This document shows positions 9,671 through 19,231 of a DNA stretch of 64,000 bases, one piece after another. Numbering within the stretch: position 1 is the stretch's first letter; each line of letters starts with the position of its first letter. The DNA comes from Zobellella denitrificans. GTDB taxonomy: Bacteria > Pseudomonadota > Gammaproteobacteria > Enterobacterales > Aeromonadaceae. The translations under genes were made by a program, and so were the position numbers. The notes under the pieces were generated by a model. The model had not been told where the DNA came from. It searched no databases and saw nothing but the letters and a program-made list of their open reading frames with translations. The stretch spans positions 77,280-141,279 of the forward strand of contig NZ_NMUO01000001.1 in assembly GCF_002237365.1 (NCBI RefSeq). Direction: 5' to 3'.

Positions 9671-12600
9671 TTACCTCGACGGGGCCGACAGGCTTTTCAG
9701 GGCGGCCACCACCTCGCTCAAGCGGGTGCCGTTGGACGACTTCACCAACACCAGATCGCCGTCCTGCAACTCCTGGCGGAGGCTGGCCATCACCGGCCCA
9801 ACCTGTTCAAACCAGCGGCATGAAATACCTTGCTCACGCAACCGTCCGGCCACGGCTTTCATGTAAGATCCGACCAGATATACCTTGCCGGGTGAACACC
9901 TGGCAATATCGGGCACCAGTTCAAGATGGTATTGCTGAGCCTGCCGCCCCAGCTCCAGCATGTCCCCCAGCAGCAACAGGGCCCGTCCCCGATGAGAAAG
10001 GGCGGACAGCTGTTGCAGCGCCGCCGACATGGACAAGGGATTGGCGTTGTAGCTGTCATCCACCACCATGACGCGCTTGCCATCAATGGCCAACGGCAGC
10101 GACTCTCCTCGCCCTTCAACCGGTTTCAATGCCGCGCACCCCTCGGCAACCGCCGCCAGGGGAAGCCCCAGGTGCCGGGCCAGGATCAGGCATACCAGGC
10201 TGTTCACCGCAAAATGGCGGCCAGCCATTCCCAGGGGGTATTCCAGCTCATGCCCCTGATAGGCCACCAGCGCCCGGCTTTGGTCGACATCGAAGGTAAG
10301 CAGCCGGCAGTCGGCCTGTTCATGTTCGCCATAACTGATCAGAACGAGTCCTTCCGCCAACGCCCGCGCCGCTATCTCGTCGTAATGGGCGGTGTCGCGG
10401 CATACTATGGCCAGGCCGCCCCGACGCACCCCCCGGAAGAGGTTTGCCTTCCTGGCGGCGATGGCAGCCGTATCCTCATTGCCACGCAAGTGGGCCGGGC
10501 CAATATTGGTGATCACCGCCACATCGGGTGCCAGCAGCTTGATGTTACGGTACTGCCTGACATCGATGGCGGAGACGGCTACTTCCAGCGCTACCAGCCG
10601 CGCCGATGGAGGTACGCCAGCCATCACCGCAAAGATGCCGACGCGGGAATTGTAGTTGTCGTAGGTGGTATGCACCTCCATCCGGTCCGAGAATAACTGC
10701 CGGATCATGGACACCAGCGTCGTCTTGCCCGCGCTGCCGGTCACCGCCACCAGGGGGCAGGACAACCGCTGCCGGGCGGCGATGCCCAGCTCGATCAGCG
10801 CCTTGACGGGGTCCTCCACCATCAGCACCGGCAACGCCTCCGGCAGGCCGGCTACGGGGCGGCTGACGATCACCCCGGCCACCCCCCTGGGCAGGGCTTT
10901 CAGCACCCTATGGCTGTCCCAGCCGCGCCGGTAGCAGTTGGCGATATTGGAATACTGCTCATGGCGGGCCAGTTCGAGCGAGGTGGACGCCACATAAAGG
11001 GTGGGAGGCTTCACCATGGCGGCATGGCTCCGGCCCCGTACCACCGAACTCACATGCCAGTCATGGGCCGGCGGCGTCAGCCAGACACCTCCGGTCACTG
11101 CCTGCAATTGGGCGGCATCCCAGGCGTATGTCTGCTCCCTCGCCGGCGGCAGCAAAGAAAAATCACTGCGGTAGCTGCGCTGAATAAAGGGCCAGCGCAT
11201 GGCCGGCTTTTCTGGCAACCCCAGCCCGAAATACACCGGCAGCCTGACGCGGCCTCGCTCTGATCCCGCACCGGTGAGCAGCCTCAGTTGCAGACGCAGC
11301 TCGGTATTGACCCATTCCTTTCTGGCAGGAGGGCGGATACCGTAGAAGTCCCGATAGACAACGCCGGGACACCAACGGCTGGTGGGCAGCAACCAGTCGC
11401 AGAAGTCGTGATCCATGCCCAGGCCCCAGGGCTTGGTACCCTCCTCCCAACTGGGCACTGCGGTCACTTCCAGCCGCCAGTCTTCTTCCACTCCGGCGTC
11501 GATGCGCCAGAAGCTTTCCACCCAGATCATCTGTCGGTGTGCTATCCAGCGGGGACCGCTCTTGAGCCCCAGCAAGGTGAAGGGACCCAAGGTAACGGGC
11601 TCCATCCGCGCCTCTGCGGGTACCTGCTTTACCGTCCAGGCAGGCTCCAACGCCGAAATCCAGAGGGCCGGAGCGGGCCGAAAGACCTTGGCAGGCCGCG
11701 GTGCTAGGCGGGTGGTTCGCTGCGGCGACCGCACCGCCAGGGTGGCCGTGCCGTTGTCGCACAGCTCAAGCCTGCTGTGGAAAGGCCGGCATCTTTCGGC
11801 AAGGAGGCTCAGGATCTCTTGCGCCCTGGCCCCTTCGGCCTGCCAGGAATGGCCGAAACCCACTTCGACCGGTATAAAAATGACTCGCTCCACCCCCTGC
11901 TTGCTCAACTCCAGCTGGAAGATGCCGCCGGCCTTGGGGGATGAACGCACCGCGTCGAACAGCAGATCGCCGGCATCGTAGATAATGGGCCGCTGGCGGT
12001 ACAGCTCCACCCCTTGCAGCCGGTGTGCGGAAGAGCCCAACACCGCATCCGCCCCGGCATCGATCAGCACGTGCCCCGCCTTGATCTGGGCTGAACTGGG
12101 TTGGGTGGCATGATTGTCGCCCCAATGCACACAAACCAGGACGATATCCGCCACCTCTCGCGCCTTGGCAATACGCTGCTCCATCTGCTGCTGCCAGGCC
12201 TCCGTCTCCTCCAGCGCAAGATAGGCCGTGCCCGCCTTCGTCTCGGTGGCGGCAAAGCGATGCTGGGTGGCATCCACCGCCATCAGGGCCAGCCGCAACG
12301 AACCCAGCTGTCGAACCAGGGGCCGGAACGCCGCCTCCCGATCAATACCCGAACCCACCTGCGCCATGCCGGCGGCAGCCAGCCAGCGCTGCTGATCGAG
12401 AAGCCCGGCCGCACCATAGTCGCCGCTGTGGTTATTGGCCGTGCTTACCACGTCGACGCCCGCCTGGCCCAGCACCGCCAGCATCTCGGGACGGGCGCGG
12501 TAGTAGTAGGGGCCTCCCTCGCCCTTGTCCACGCCCTGTTCCCCCCGGGTGGTGACCACGGACTCCAGGTTGACCAGGCTCAGATGGGACTCTTTGAGCG

Positions 12601-14476
12601 CCGGAATATCCAGCACCCGTTCGGCCCCCAGCTCGGCGGTACGGTAGTGCTGCCGCCGCCCCAGATTGACATCCCCTCCCCAGGCCAGCAGCACGGACTC
12701 CACCGCGGGTTCGGAACAAGAGGCCGGCGGCGATACCCCTCCCCCTTGACGCCTGAGCAATCCCCAATAGGCCACATAGCCGGACAGGTAATGCTCGATA
12801 TCGTCTATCCTGACCCGGAACGAATGATGCCGGATGAAGAAGCTGCCCAGCACCGACTCGGGCCTGGCGAAATACATGGCAAATTCCGGCCAGAAAAAGC
12901 CGTTCAGCAGGTAATGGGCCCGCTGGTGCAGTGCCCGGTAGAAAGCCTCTTCATCGAAGCCGTCGAGCACATGGCTCATCTCCGGCATCAGCTTAAGGCG
13001 GCTCAGCATCTTCTGGAACGCCATCGACAGTTCCAGCAGGGTGGGATAGGTGGTGATGCGGTGTTGGATAAAGTCAAGGTAGCCCGCGATATTCTGCACT
13101 CCGAAACGGAAGTACTTTTCTTCCGGCCGGTAACGGGTCAATTCGTTGACGCAATACGACAGCCAGTGGTCATGGGCCTGCCAGTGCCCGGCCTGCAGGA
13201 AGTATTCGAACGCCTTTTCCACCAGGGCCAGCCAGCGGGGGTTCTGCGTCAGCCCATACAACCGCATCAGACCAAAGGCCGCCTCGCCGTCGTAGTAGAT
13301 AATCCGGAACTCCTGCTTGACCGACAAGTCCCCGGCATACAGCACATGCACAAACTGCCCGGTCTCCGGGTTTTGCATTCTTGCAATGCCCACCGCCAGG
13401 GCGTCCATCAACCCCTGGTGGCGGTAGTCGCGGGTAAGCTCGGTATACTTGACCAGGGCCAGCAGGCACACGGCGTTGCCCCCCAGCTTGATTTCCTCCC
13501 CGCTGTCCACCAAATAGGCGACCGCCTCGCCGCTCCCCAGCACATAGGGGCGGATCAGGGCCTGGGTCAGGTAGGCCAGGGAGCGGTCGATGGCCGCTTT
13601 CAGGCTCTTGCTTCCAGTCAGCTCCCAGGCTTCGAGCATGGCGTAGGTGGTGCTGGCGTGACGCAGGGCATTGTAGTTGGCGATGTTCCGGCCAAAACAG
13701 GGGAAATGACCGTACACGAATTCACCCGACGCCTTGACCTGACGGGCAAGAAACTCGGAGGCACTGGTAACGAGGCGGAACACATCATCGGCATGAAGCG
13801 AGGGGATCTGCCGCCGGCCGCCGTTGCGTCCGGGCCCGGACAGGGGGATCCCCTGCTGCCGGCCACCGGGAAGGACGGTCAGTGCCGGATCGTCGGCATA
13901 AAAGCGGCCCTGGGTGGAAAACACGAATACCGGGGTGTTGTCTCCCATATCCAGTGGCACCTCGGCGCCGTAGCGCTTCCTGGCGTAAACCCCAACATTT
14001 TTCGGATTCAGGCTGGCCTGTGCCACCTCGGCGCCGGCATACAGCATGGCGTTGGCATTGAGCTCCTGCTCAAGAAAGGCAATATCGAAGCCGGCGTCCA
14101 GGGCGATGCCGTAACGGAAATAATTGCGCTTGGTATTGCGAAACTGCCGGGTCAGCCGGCCCCAGGTCATGGGCTGGATACGGGTGACCCAATCGATGCG
14201 CAACCATTTTATTGACAGAGCTTGGTGCCGTGCCCACTCCTGGCAAGCTGTCACCCCTTGTTGCCAGGCGGACTCGAAATCCGGCGCCGCCACATGCAGC
14301 ACCCGGGCCCGGGACCGACCATCACAGAGCGAAAAAAACAACACCACCCGGGGATAGTCGGGGCCGATAGTAGTGCCCCTGAGCGCCGCCGGCGGATCCA
14401 CCCGGATTTGGATATTGCCAACCAGAAGGGCAGAAAGTTCACCGTAAGCGCGATTCAATAATTCAGGTAACAGCAT
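9671..14476 (-). CDS. 1601-residue fusion: N-terminal helical domain + CapA domain + MurF-like ligase
   Basis: Very large cytoplasmic-looking protein with no clear signal peptide. Residues 1-200 are unrecognised. Residues about 220-575 look like an alpha/alpha-toroid (repeated helical pairs such as YAMLEAWELTG and AFGLMRLYGLTQNP), as in epimerase or glycosidase folds. Residues 595-870 are a CapA/PGA-synthesis metallophosphatase-like domain (GGDVNLGR 600-607, NLESVVT 636-642, ANNHSGDYG 680-688, GSSAHRLQGVE 814-824). Residues 900-1115 are unassigned, probably beta-rich. Residues 1118-1601 are a full MurF-like ligase: P-loop VTGSAGKTT (1245-1253), NIGPAHL (1324-1330), DDSYNANPLSM (1473-1483), LLGDMLELG (1502-1510). 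CapA and Mur-ligase domains work together in poly-gamma-glutamate capsule synthesis, so an extracellular peptide polymer or peptide ligation is a reasonable guess. The true substrate is unknown. It is flanked by the two adhesin systems. Confidence 0.75.
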   Translation of the reverse strand: MLLPELLNRAYGELSALLVGNIQIRVDPPAALRGTTIGPDYPRVVLFFSLCDGRSRARVLHVAAPDFESAWQQGVTACQEWARHQALSIKWLRIDWVTRIQPMTWGRLTRQFRNTKRNYFRYGIALDAGFDIAFLEQELNANAMLYAGAEVAQASLNPKNVGVYARKRYGAEVPLDMGDNTPVFVFSTQGRFYADDPALTVLPGGRQQGIPLSGPGRNGGRRQIPSLHADDVFRLVTSASEFLARQVKASGEFVYGHFPCFGRNIANYNALRHASTTYAMLEAWELTGSKSLKAAIDRSLAYLTQALIRPYVLGSGEAVAYLVDSGEEIKLGGNAVCLLALVKYTELTRDYRHQGLMDALAVGIARMQNPETGQFVHVLYAGDLSVKQEFRIIYYDGEAAFGLMRLYGLTQNPRWLALVEKAFEYFLQAGHWQAHDHWLSYCVNELTRYRPEEKYFRFGVQNIAGYLDFIQHRITTYPTLLELSMAFQKMLSRLKLMPEMSHVLDGFDEEAFYRALHQRAHYLLNGFFWPEFAMYFARPESVLGSFFIRHHSFRVRIDDIEHYLSGYVAYWGLLRRQGGGVSPPASCSEPAVESVLLAWGGDVNLGRRQHYRTAELGAERVLDIPALKESHLSLVNLESVVTTRGEQGVDKGEGGPYYYRARPEMLAVLGQAGVDVVSTANNHSGDYGAAGLLDQQRWLAAAGMAQVGSGIDREAAFRPLVRQLGSLRLALMAVDATQHRFAATETKAGTAYLALEETEAWQQQMEQRIAKAREVADIVLVCVHWGDNHATQPSSAQIKAGHVLIDAGADAVLGSSAHRLQGVELYRQRPIIYDAGDLLFDAVRSSPKAGGIFQLELSKQGVERVIFIPVEVGFGHSWQAEGARAQEILSLLAERCRPFHSRLELCDNGTATLAVRSPQRTTRLAPRPAKVFRPAPALWISALEPAWTVKQVPAEARMEPVTLGPFTLLGLKSGPRWIAHRQMIWVESFWRIDAGVEEDWRLEVTAVPSWEEGTKPWGLGMDHDFCDWLLPTSRWCPGVVYRDFYGIRPPARKEWVNTELRLQLRLLTGAGSERGRVRLPVYFGLGLPEKPAMRWPFIQRSYRSDFSLLPPAREQTYAWDAAQLQAVTGGVWLTPPAHDWHVSSVVRGRSHAAMVKPPTLYVASTSLELARHEQYSNIANCYRRGWDSHRVLKALPRGVAGVIVSRPVAGLPEALPVLMVEDPVKALIELGIAARQRLSCPLVAVTGSAGKTTLVSMIRQLFSDRMEVHTTYDNYNSRVGIFAVMAGVPPSARLVALEVAVSAIDVRQYRNIKLLAPDVAVITNIGPAHLRGNEDTAAIAARKANLFRGVRRGGLAIVCRDTAHYDEIAARALAEGLVLISYGEHEQADCRLLTFDVDQSRALVAYQGHELEYPLGMAGRHFAVNSLVCLILARHLGLPLAAVAEGCAALKPVEGRGESLPLAIDGKRVMVVDDSYNANPLSMSAALQQLSALSHRGRALLLLGDMLELGRQAQQYHLELVPDIARCSPGKVYLVGSYMKAVAGRLREQGISCRWFEQVGPVMASLRQELQDGDLVLVKSSNGTRLSEVVAALKSLSAPSR

Positions 14477-14670
14477 CCATCCCCTCTTTCATGCCCTGAT
14501 CACGGTGTCACGGGCCAACGCCCTTTCTAAATAAGGGCAACTTAAACAACCGCTCCGAATAAGGCTAACCCGCCGGGGCTTGCCGGACAGACCGATCATG
14601 CCGGGGAATGTGCCGCATGGAGCATTCCGCTAATTCAGCCATATCGGGAGCGGTTACTTGAACGATATTC

Positions 14671-14697
14671 ACCCCGGGCAGCATGGCCGCCCGGGGT
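14671..14697 (-). terminator. Strong hairpin downstream of the retention-module gene
   Basis: A perfect 9-bp GC-rich stem (ACCCCGGGC/GCCCGGGGT) lies 19 bases past the stop of the frameshifted gene at 14716. There is no U-tract, so termination is only a suggestion. The rest of 14477-14715 shows nothing else recognisable. Confidence 0.4.
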
Positions 14698-15060
14698 GAG
14701 ATCCTGGCTCAAATATTACTGATCAAGCCCCTCCGGCTTGTTCGTGATATTGAAAAAATCCTCCGGTTGCGCCCCATCGACCACGAGCGGAGGCTCGTAT
14801 CCGGGAGCCGAGCCCCGGTCTTCCGTCCCCGGCTCAATAGTGAGCACCGTCTCTCCATTATCGCCGGTGGTGGTGGCGATCACGCCGTCCAGTTCTCCCT
14901 CGTCATCGACAAGCAGGCTGCCCAACGCCAGGGGTTCACTTTCCTCTTGTGTGAAACTGCTCATATCAGGATCAGTATCCTCATCCCCCAAGGGCAAGGC
15001 GACCACATCATCGTCCTCGGCCAACCACATCTTAGGCTGGCCACCCTGACCATTGTTGCC

Positions 15061-15600
15061 CTGCTGTCCATTGTTGCCGGACTGGCCCTGGCCGCTGTTG
15101 CCGTTGCCCGAGTTGCCGCTGTTTTCGGCATTGTTGTTGTCGCCGGAGTTGCCGGGCGCATCCTGATCCCCGTTGCCGTGGCCATTGTTGCCCTGCGGAC
15201 CTTTGCCGGACTGCCCCTTGCCGCTGTTGCCCTTGCCGGCGTTGCCACTGTTCTCGGCATTGTTGTTGTCACCGGAGTTGCCGGGCGCGTCCTGATCCCC
15301 GTTGCCGTGGCCATTGTTGCCCTGCGGACCTTTGCCGGACTGGCCCTGGCCGCTGTTGCCGTTGCCGGTGTTGCCGCTGTTTTCGGCATTGTTGTTGCCG
15401 CCGGAGTTGCCGGGTGCGTCCTGGTCCCCGTTGCCATGGCCATTGTTGCCCTGCTGTCCATTGTTGCCGGACTGGCCCTGGCCGCTGTTGCCGTTGCCGG
15501 TGTTGCCGCTGTTTTCGGCATTGTTGTTGCCGCCGGAGTTGCCGGGTGCGTCCTGGTCCCCGTTGCCGTGGCCATTGTTGCCCTGCGGACCTTTGCCCTT
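15061..15600 (-). repeat. Four tandem 129-132-bp repeats encoding Gly/Asn-rich 43-44-residue units
   Basis: The landmark CCTGATCCCC or CCTGGTCCCC recurs at 15162, 15291, 15420 and 15552, giving periods of 129, 129 and 132 bases. On the minus strand each unit reads roughly QGNNGHGNGDQDAPGNSG, then an NNNAENSGN-type stretch and GNSGQGQSG. Units differ by a few substitutions and one codon. The composition suggests a disordered, hydrophilic spacer. Confidence 0.85.
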
Positions 15601-15626
15601 ACCGTCTGATCCCTTATCGTCGTCGT

Positions 15627-16107
15627 CAGCATCGGCATCGGCATCGGCATCCGCGTCGGCATCCGCGTCAGCATCGGCGTCCGCATCGGCATCGGCGTCA
15701 GCATCCGCATCGGCATCGGCATCGGCGTCCGCATCCGCATCGGCATCGGCGTCAGCATCCGCATCGGCATCGCGTCCGCATCGGCGTCCGCATCGGCATC
15801 GGCATCAGCGTCCGCATCGGCTCGGCATCCGCGTCGGCGTCCGCGTCCGCATCCGCATCGGCGTCGGCATCCGCATCGGCGTCGGCATCCGCGTCAGCAT
15901 CCGCATCGGCGTCGGCATCCGCGTCAGCATCCGCATCGGCGTCCGCATCCGCGTCCGCATCGGCATCGGCATCGGCGTCTGCATCGGCGTCTGCATCCGC
16001 GTCGGCGTCAGCATCCGCATCGGCATCTGCGTCCGCATCGGCGTCCGCATCCGCATCCGCATCGGCGTCCGCATCGGCGTCAGCATCGGCGTCGGCGTCG
16101 GCGTCGG
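15627..16107 (-). repeat. Hexanucleotide tract encoding about 80 Asp-Ala dipeptides
   Basis: Roughly 480 bases of a degenerate 6-base unit (GGCATC, GGCGTC, CGCATC and similar on the plus strand) reading Asp-Ala on the minus strand. Third positions vary, which shows selection for the dipeptide in this frame. Two units at 15773-15777 and 15820-15824 are five bases long. The plus strand reads Ser-Ala/Ala-Ser in open frames, but those lack any start context or conserved flanks. Confidence 0.9.
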
Positions 16108-16698
16108 TATCGTCAGTATCCGTTTCGTCTCCAAGAGGAAGCTCGAACGGCTCTACATCTTCGATGGAAAAATCAAACTCCAGAGGCTCAACCTCTTCCA
16201 CAATACGTGTCAGAGAAACGAAGGATCCGCCACCTCCAGAAGGGGCGCCGTCAGCACCCGCGGCGGGCGCTTCCAGCTCGTCCAGCAGGTCGTTGCCACT
16301 GTCCAGAGCCGCCAGTACGGCTTCGACACTGGGATCCAGCAAGGCGCTTTCCTGAGGCTCGGGCTCCGCCGACGCCAGCAGGTTCTGGGTCATTTGAAGG
16401 CGCTGATTGCCACCAAACTGCATCTGTTCATTATTGCCATTGTCAAGAATGACCTGGGCATTCTCTCCTGTTATCAGGACTTCGCCTGCCAGCAGGGTGT
16501 CGCCGGCCGTCAGCAGGCGGACAGAGCCATCGGCGGCCTGGGCGGCGACATATCCATTGACCTCGGAAACCACAGCAACTGGTATACTCATCGTCTTTCG
16601 TCCGTTATAAGCTCTAGATATAACGCATATTAAACATAGAAACAGATAAGCCTATTGGACCGAAGTACAGGTCAGGATTTCCCTCCCGGCCTGAGTGT

Positions 16699-19137
16699 GT
16701 GATGATGCGCGCCTGCCAGGAGGTCATTGCGTCATATCATGGAGAGCCACCCTTGCCTGCACCCTCATCCGATTTCTGCGATATCTTGCTGTTGGGTACC
16801 ACCTCGATCCGGGTCGGACGGCAAGAACTCCCGTTCCCCAAACGCTATCGCAAGGCACTGGGGCTGCTGGGTTTTCTGGCGTCGGAAAGGCATAAACCCC
16901 ACAGCCGCGATTATCTGGCGGCCTTGTTCTGGCCCGAACTGGATGAGAGTGCGGCCAGGTGCAACCTTCGTCAGGTACTGTCCAGCCTGAACCAGACCCT
17001 GGGAGGAGCCGGTCGTCCCTCGCCGCTGCAGTCCTGCCGCCACAGCATCGGTTTTCGTTCCGAACTGGTGGCCAGCCTCGATCTGGCCACACTGGAGCAC
17101 TCCCTGCCCGCCTGCGACTCGTGTCACGCCGACGAGTGCCGCTCGCTGGCCGATCTGGCCGCCCGGCTGACTCCCCACATCCTGGGTGGCGACTTCCTGC
17201 CGGCCTACAGCCTCCCGGGCTGTGATGAATTCGAACTCTGGCTCGCCCACAAGCGAGAGCAGCTCCGCATGCAGCAGTTGCTCCTGCTGCAGCGACTCAT
17301 TGGATGCTGTCAGTGTTCAGGCGCAGACGAGCAGGCCCTGGACTATGCCCACCTGTTGATGAAAATTGATCCGGACAACGAAATGCACCTGCGCCAGGTG
17401 ATGGGCATGCATGCCGCCGCCGGCCATCCCGGTGCGGCATTGAAGCTGTTCGAATCCTTCTCCCGCCGCCTGCGACGCGAACTGGACGTCGCCCCCGAGG
17501 CCGCCACCCTGGCCCTGCGGGACAAGCTGCTCAACGGCATGGCACCCCGCGTCAGCCTCATGGCGCCATCCCCTTTTCCCGTTATACAGAAAGTCTCCCT
17601 GGTGGTGGTACTACGGGTACAATGGTTCAGCCTGAGTCAGGATCCCGAGGAAGCGTCACAACGGTTGTACGATCTCGATCAGATGACCCGGGCCCTGCTC
17701 GGCAAGAAGATGGGGGCCTTCCACCTGAACAGCGCGGGAAAGGGCGCCTTTTTTTATTTTGGCTGGCCCAATGCCATCGTCGATGCAGCCTGGCTCGCCT
17801 GGAGCGCCGCCCTTCGCCTCAGCACCTGGGCACGGGCCTGTCAGGATGCCAGGGTCAAGATTGGCATCCATTGCGGCAGGCTGTTTTCGTCTCTGGACAA
17901 CACCATTCCGGATCTGCTCGGGGAAATCACCGAAGAAACGGCCAGGGTCTGCCACAACGCCCAATACAACCAGCCCCTCGTCAGCGACAAGGTGCAGCAG
18001 TTGCTTGCATACAGGGTGCGGTTGCACAAGCTGCAGGATCGCCGGCGTCAATCCGACGGTACCGTGCAGGCACTTTATTACCAAGCGGAAGAAAATCAAG
18101 CCGCCACCGCGCCGGCAAGTCCTCTGCAGGGACGAGACCCTCAGCTGGAAAAACTGACCGAAATCCGGCAAGACACCGGCCCCGGGATGGTAGCCATACT
18201 GGCTGGCGCCGGCATGGGCAAAACGGCGCTGGTCGCCCAATGGCTGGCACGGCAGCCGATGCAGGGCGACACCCTGCACCGGCTGTGTTGCCAGCCCGAT
18301 TTGCAGCCTGCCCCGCTGGAGACCTTGTTTCATTTCCTGACATCTTTCCCGCCCTCGGCGCGCGTCGGGGCCATCTCTTCCTCGGGACGGCACCTGTACG
18401 ACTACGAGCAATGGATAAGCGACCTGGATGCCGTCAACATACGGAATGATGACCATAAGCACCGCTTGTTCTCCCGTCTCGTCCCATTGCTTGGGCCATT
18501 GAGGCCAAGCCATGCCACCCTTTACTGGCTCGAAGACGTACACTGGTGCGACACGCTGACACTGGAATTTTTTATCCATCTGGCCCGGCACGCCAGGCCG
18601 GCGCCTTTTCTCCTGGTAACGGGACACCAGCTCCCGACAACGATGGCCTGGCCGGGCCACTGCCTGAATTTGCCGCCGCTGCCGCTTTCGGCCGGCCAGG
18701 CCCTGCTGCAACACTGGTTGCCCGAAACGGCCTCGGCCGAGCACAGGCAGCAATGCTTTCATCTGTCGGGGGGCATTCCCCTGGTCCTGAAGCTGCTGGC
18801 CGAACATCAGGGCACCCAGCAAATTCCAGATGCACTGATAGCTCTGTTCAGCCCGGATATCGACCGCCAGGGCCGACACCGGGAGCTGGCGCTCATCCTC
18901 GCTGTTGCCGGTACCGATACACCCCACGAGGAACTGGCCGCGCTGATGCCGGAAAAAACGACCCGGGAAGAGATCGCCGAGGCCATGGCGGCCATGGTAG
19001 AGTCGGGGTTGCTGTACCGGGTAACCGGAACGCGTGTTCGTTTTACCCACCCGCTCATCCCCAGGATACTGGAGGAACTGAATGCACCCAGCCATATCCG
19101 CCGGATACGTCAGGCCCTGATGCAGGCGGTTTGTTAG
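16699..19137 (+). CDS. SARP/BTAD-type regulator with cyclase-like and AAA ATPase domains
   Basis: 812 residues from the first possible start; the true start is uncertain because no good ribosome site precedes it. Residues 28-105 resemble the OmpR-like winged helix of SARP regulators (KALGLLGFLASERHKPHSRDYLAALFWPE). Residues 140-280 are a bacterial transcriptional activation (BTAD) domain. Residues 298-445 resemble a class III cyclase homology domain (VKIGIHCGRLFS) but metal-binding residues are not evident. A P-loop ATPase follows with Walker A GAGMGKTA (503-510) and Walker B-like LYWLEDVHWCD (608-618). This STAND-like architecture senses a signal and activates transcription. It lies first in line before the second exporter genes and divergent from the retention-module gene, so those are its likely targets. 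Confidence 0.8.
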   Translation: MMMRACQEVIASYHGEPPLPAPSSDFCDILLLGTTSIRVGRQELPFPKRYRKALGLLGFLASERHKPHSRDYLAALFWPELDESAARCNLRQVLSSLNQTLGGAGRPSPLQSCRHSIGFRSELVASLDLATLEHSLPACDSCHADECRSLADLAARLTPHILGGDFLPAYSLPGCDEFELWLAHKREQLRMQQLLLLQRLIGCCQCSGADEQALDYAHLLMKIDPDNEMHLRQVMGMHAAAGHPGAALKLFESFSRRLRRELDVAPEAATLALRDKLLNGMAPRVSLMAPSPFPVIQKVSLVVVLRVQWFSLSQDPEEASQRLYDLDQMTRALLGKKMGAFHLNSAGKGAFFYFGWPNAIVDAAWLAWSAALRLSTWARACQDARVKIGIHCGRLFSSLDNTIPDLLGEITEETARVCHNAQYNQPLVSDKVQQLLAYRVRLHKLQDRRRQSDGTVQALYYQAEENQAATAPASPLQGRDPQLEKLTEIRQDTGPGMVAILAGAGMGKTALVAQWLARQPMQGDTLHRLCCQPDLQPAPLETLFHFLTSFPPSARVGAISSSGRHLYDYEQWISDLDAVNIRNDDHKHRLFSRLVPLLGPLRPSHATLYWLEDVHWCDTLTLEFFIHLARHARPAPFLLVTGHQLPTTMAWPGHCLNLPPLPLSAGQALLQHWLPETASAEHRQQCFHLSGGIPLVLKLLAEHQGTQQIPDALIALFSPDIDRQGRHRELALILAVAGTDTPHEELAALMPEKTTREEIAEAMAAMVESGLLYRVTGTRVRFTHPLIPRILEELNAPSHIRRIRQALMQAVC

Positions 19138-19231
19138 GACACGGGTTTATCATGTGTCCCAATGGATACGTTTTGCTTACGGCTCGGTGCTAGGCTTCCC
19201 CCAATTCACCATTTCACCCAAACGAATCCTT

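Larger units (their letters stand above)
14716..16591 (-). pseudogene. Short retention-module (LapG-target) protein with Asp-Ala repeats, frameshifted
   Basis: The ATG at 16591 opens a LapA-type retention module (VAAQAADGSVRLLTAGDTL) with a LapG-type site in EAPAAGADG, then an acidic linker and a long (Asp-Ala)n tract. Two units of the 6-base repeat have lost one base each (15820-15824 and 15773-15777), so the frame from the ATG ends at 15752. Putting back both bases joins it exactly to the downstream frame, which continues through more Asp-Ala, four Gly/Asn-rich repeats and an acidic tail ending at 14716 (about 625 residues). No RTX repeats or Ig domains are seen. Because the tract is simple-sequence DNA, the deletions may be sequencing errors, slippage-based on/off switching, or true decay. 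The second exporter operon is divergent from it and is its likely route out of the cell. Confidence 0.72.

Noticed and set aside
15061-15600. Possible CRISPR-like array
   Set aside because: The units are continuous and coding, of 129-132 bp without variable spacers.
15414-16355. Long plus-strand frame of Ser-Ala repeats
   Set aside because: It is the complement of the Asp-Ala tract. No ribosome site, no conserved flank, and the retention module lies on the minus strand.
19154-19231. Longer N-terminus for the second TolC gene (GTG start)
   Set aside because: It places 26 residues before the signal peptide, and overlaps a small hairpin.
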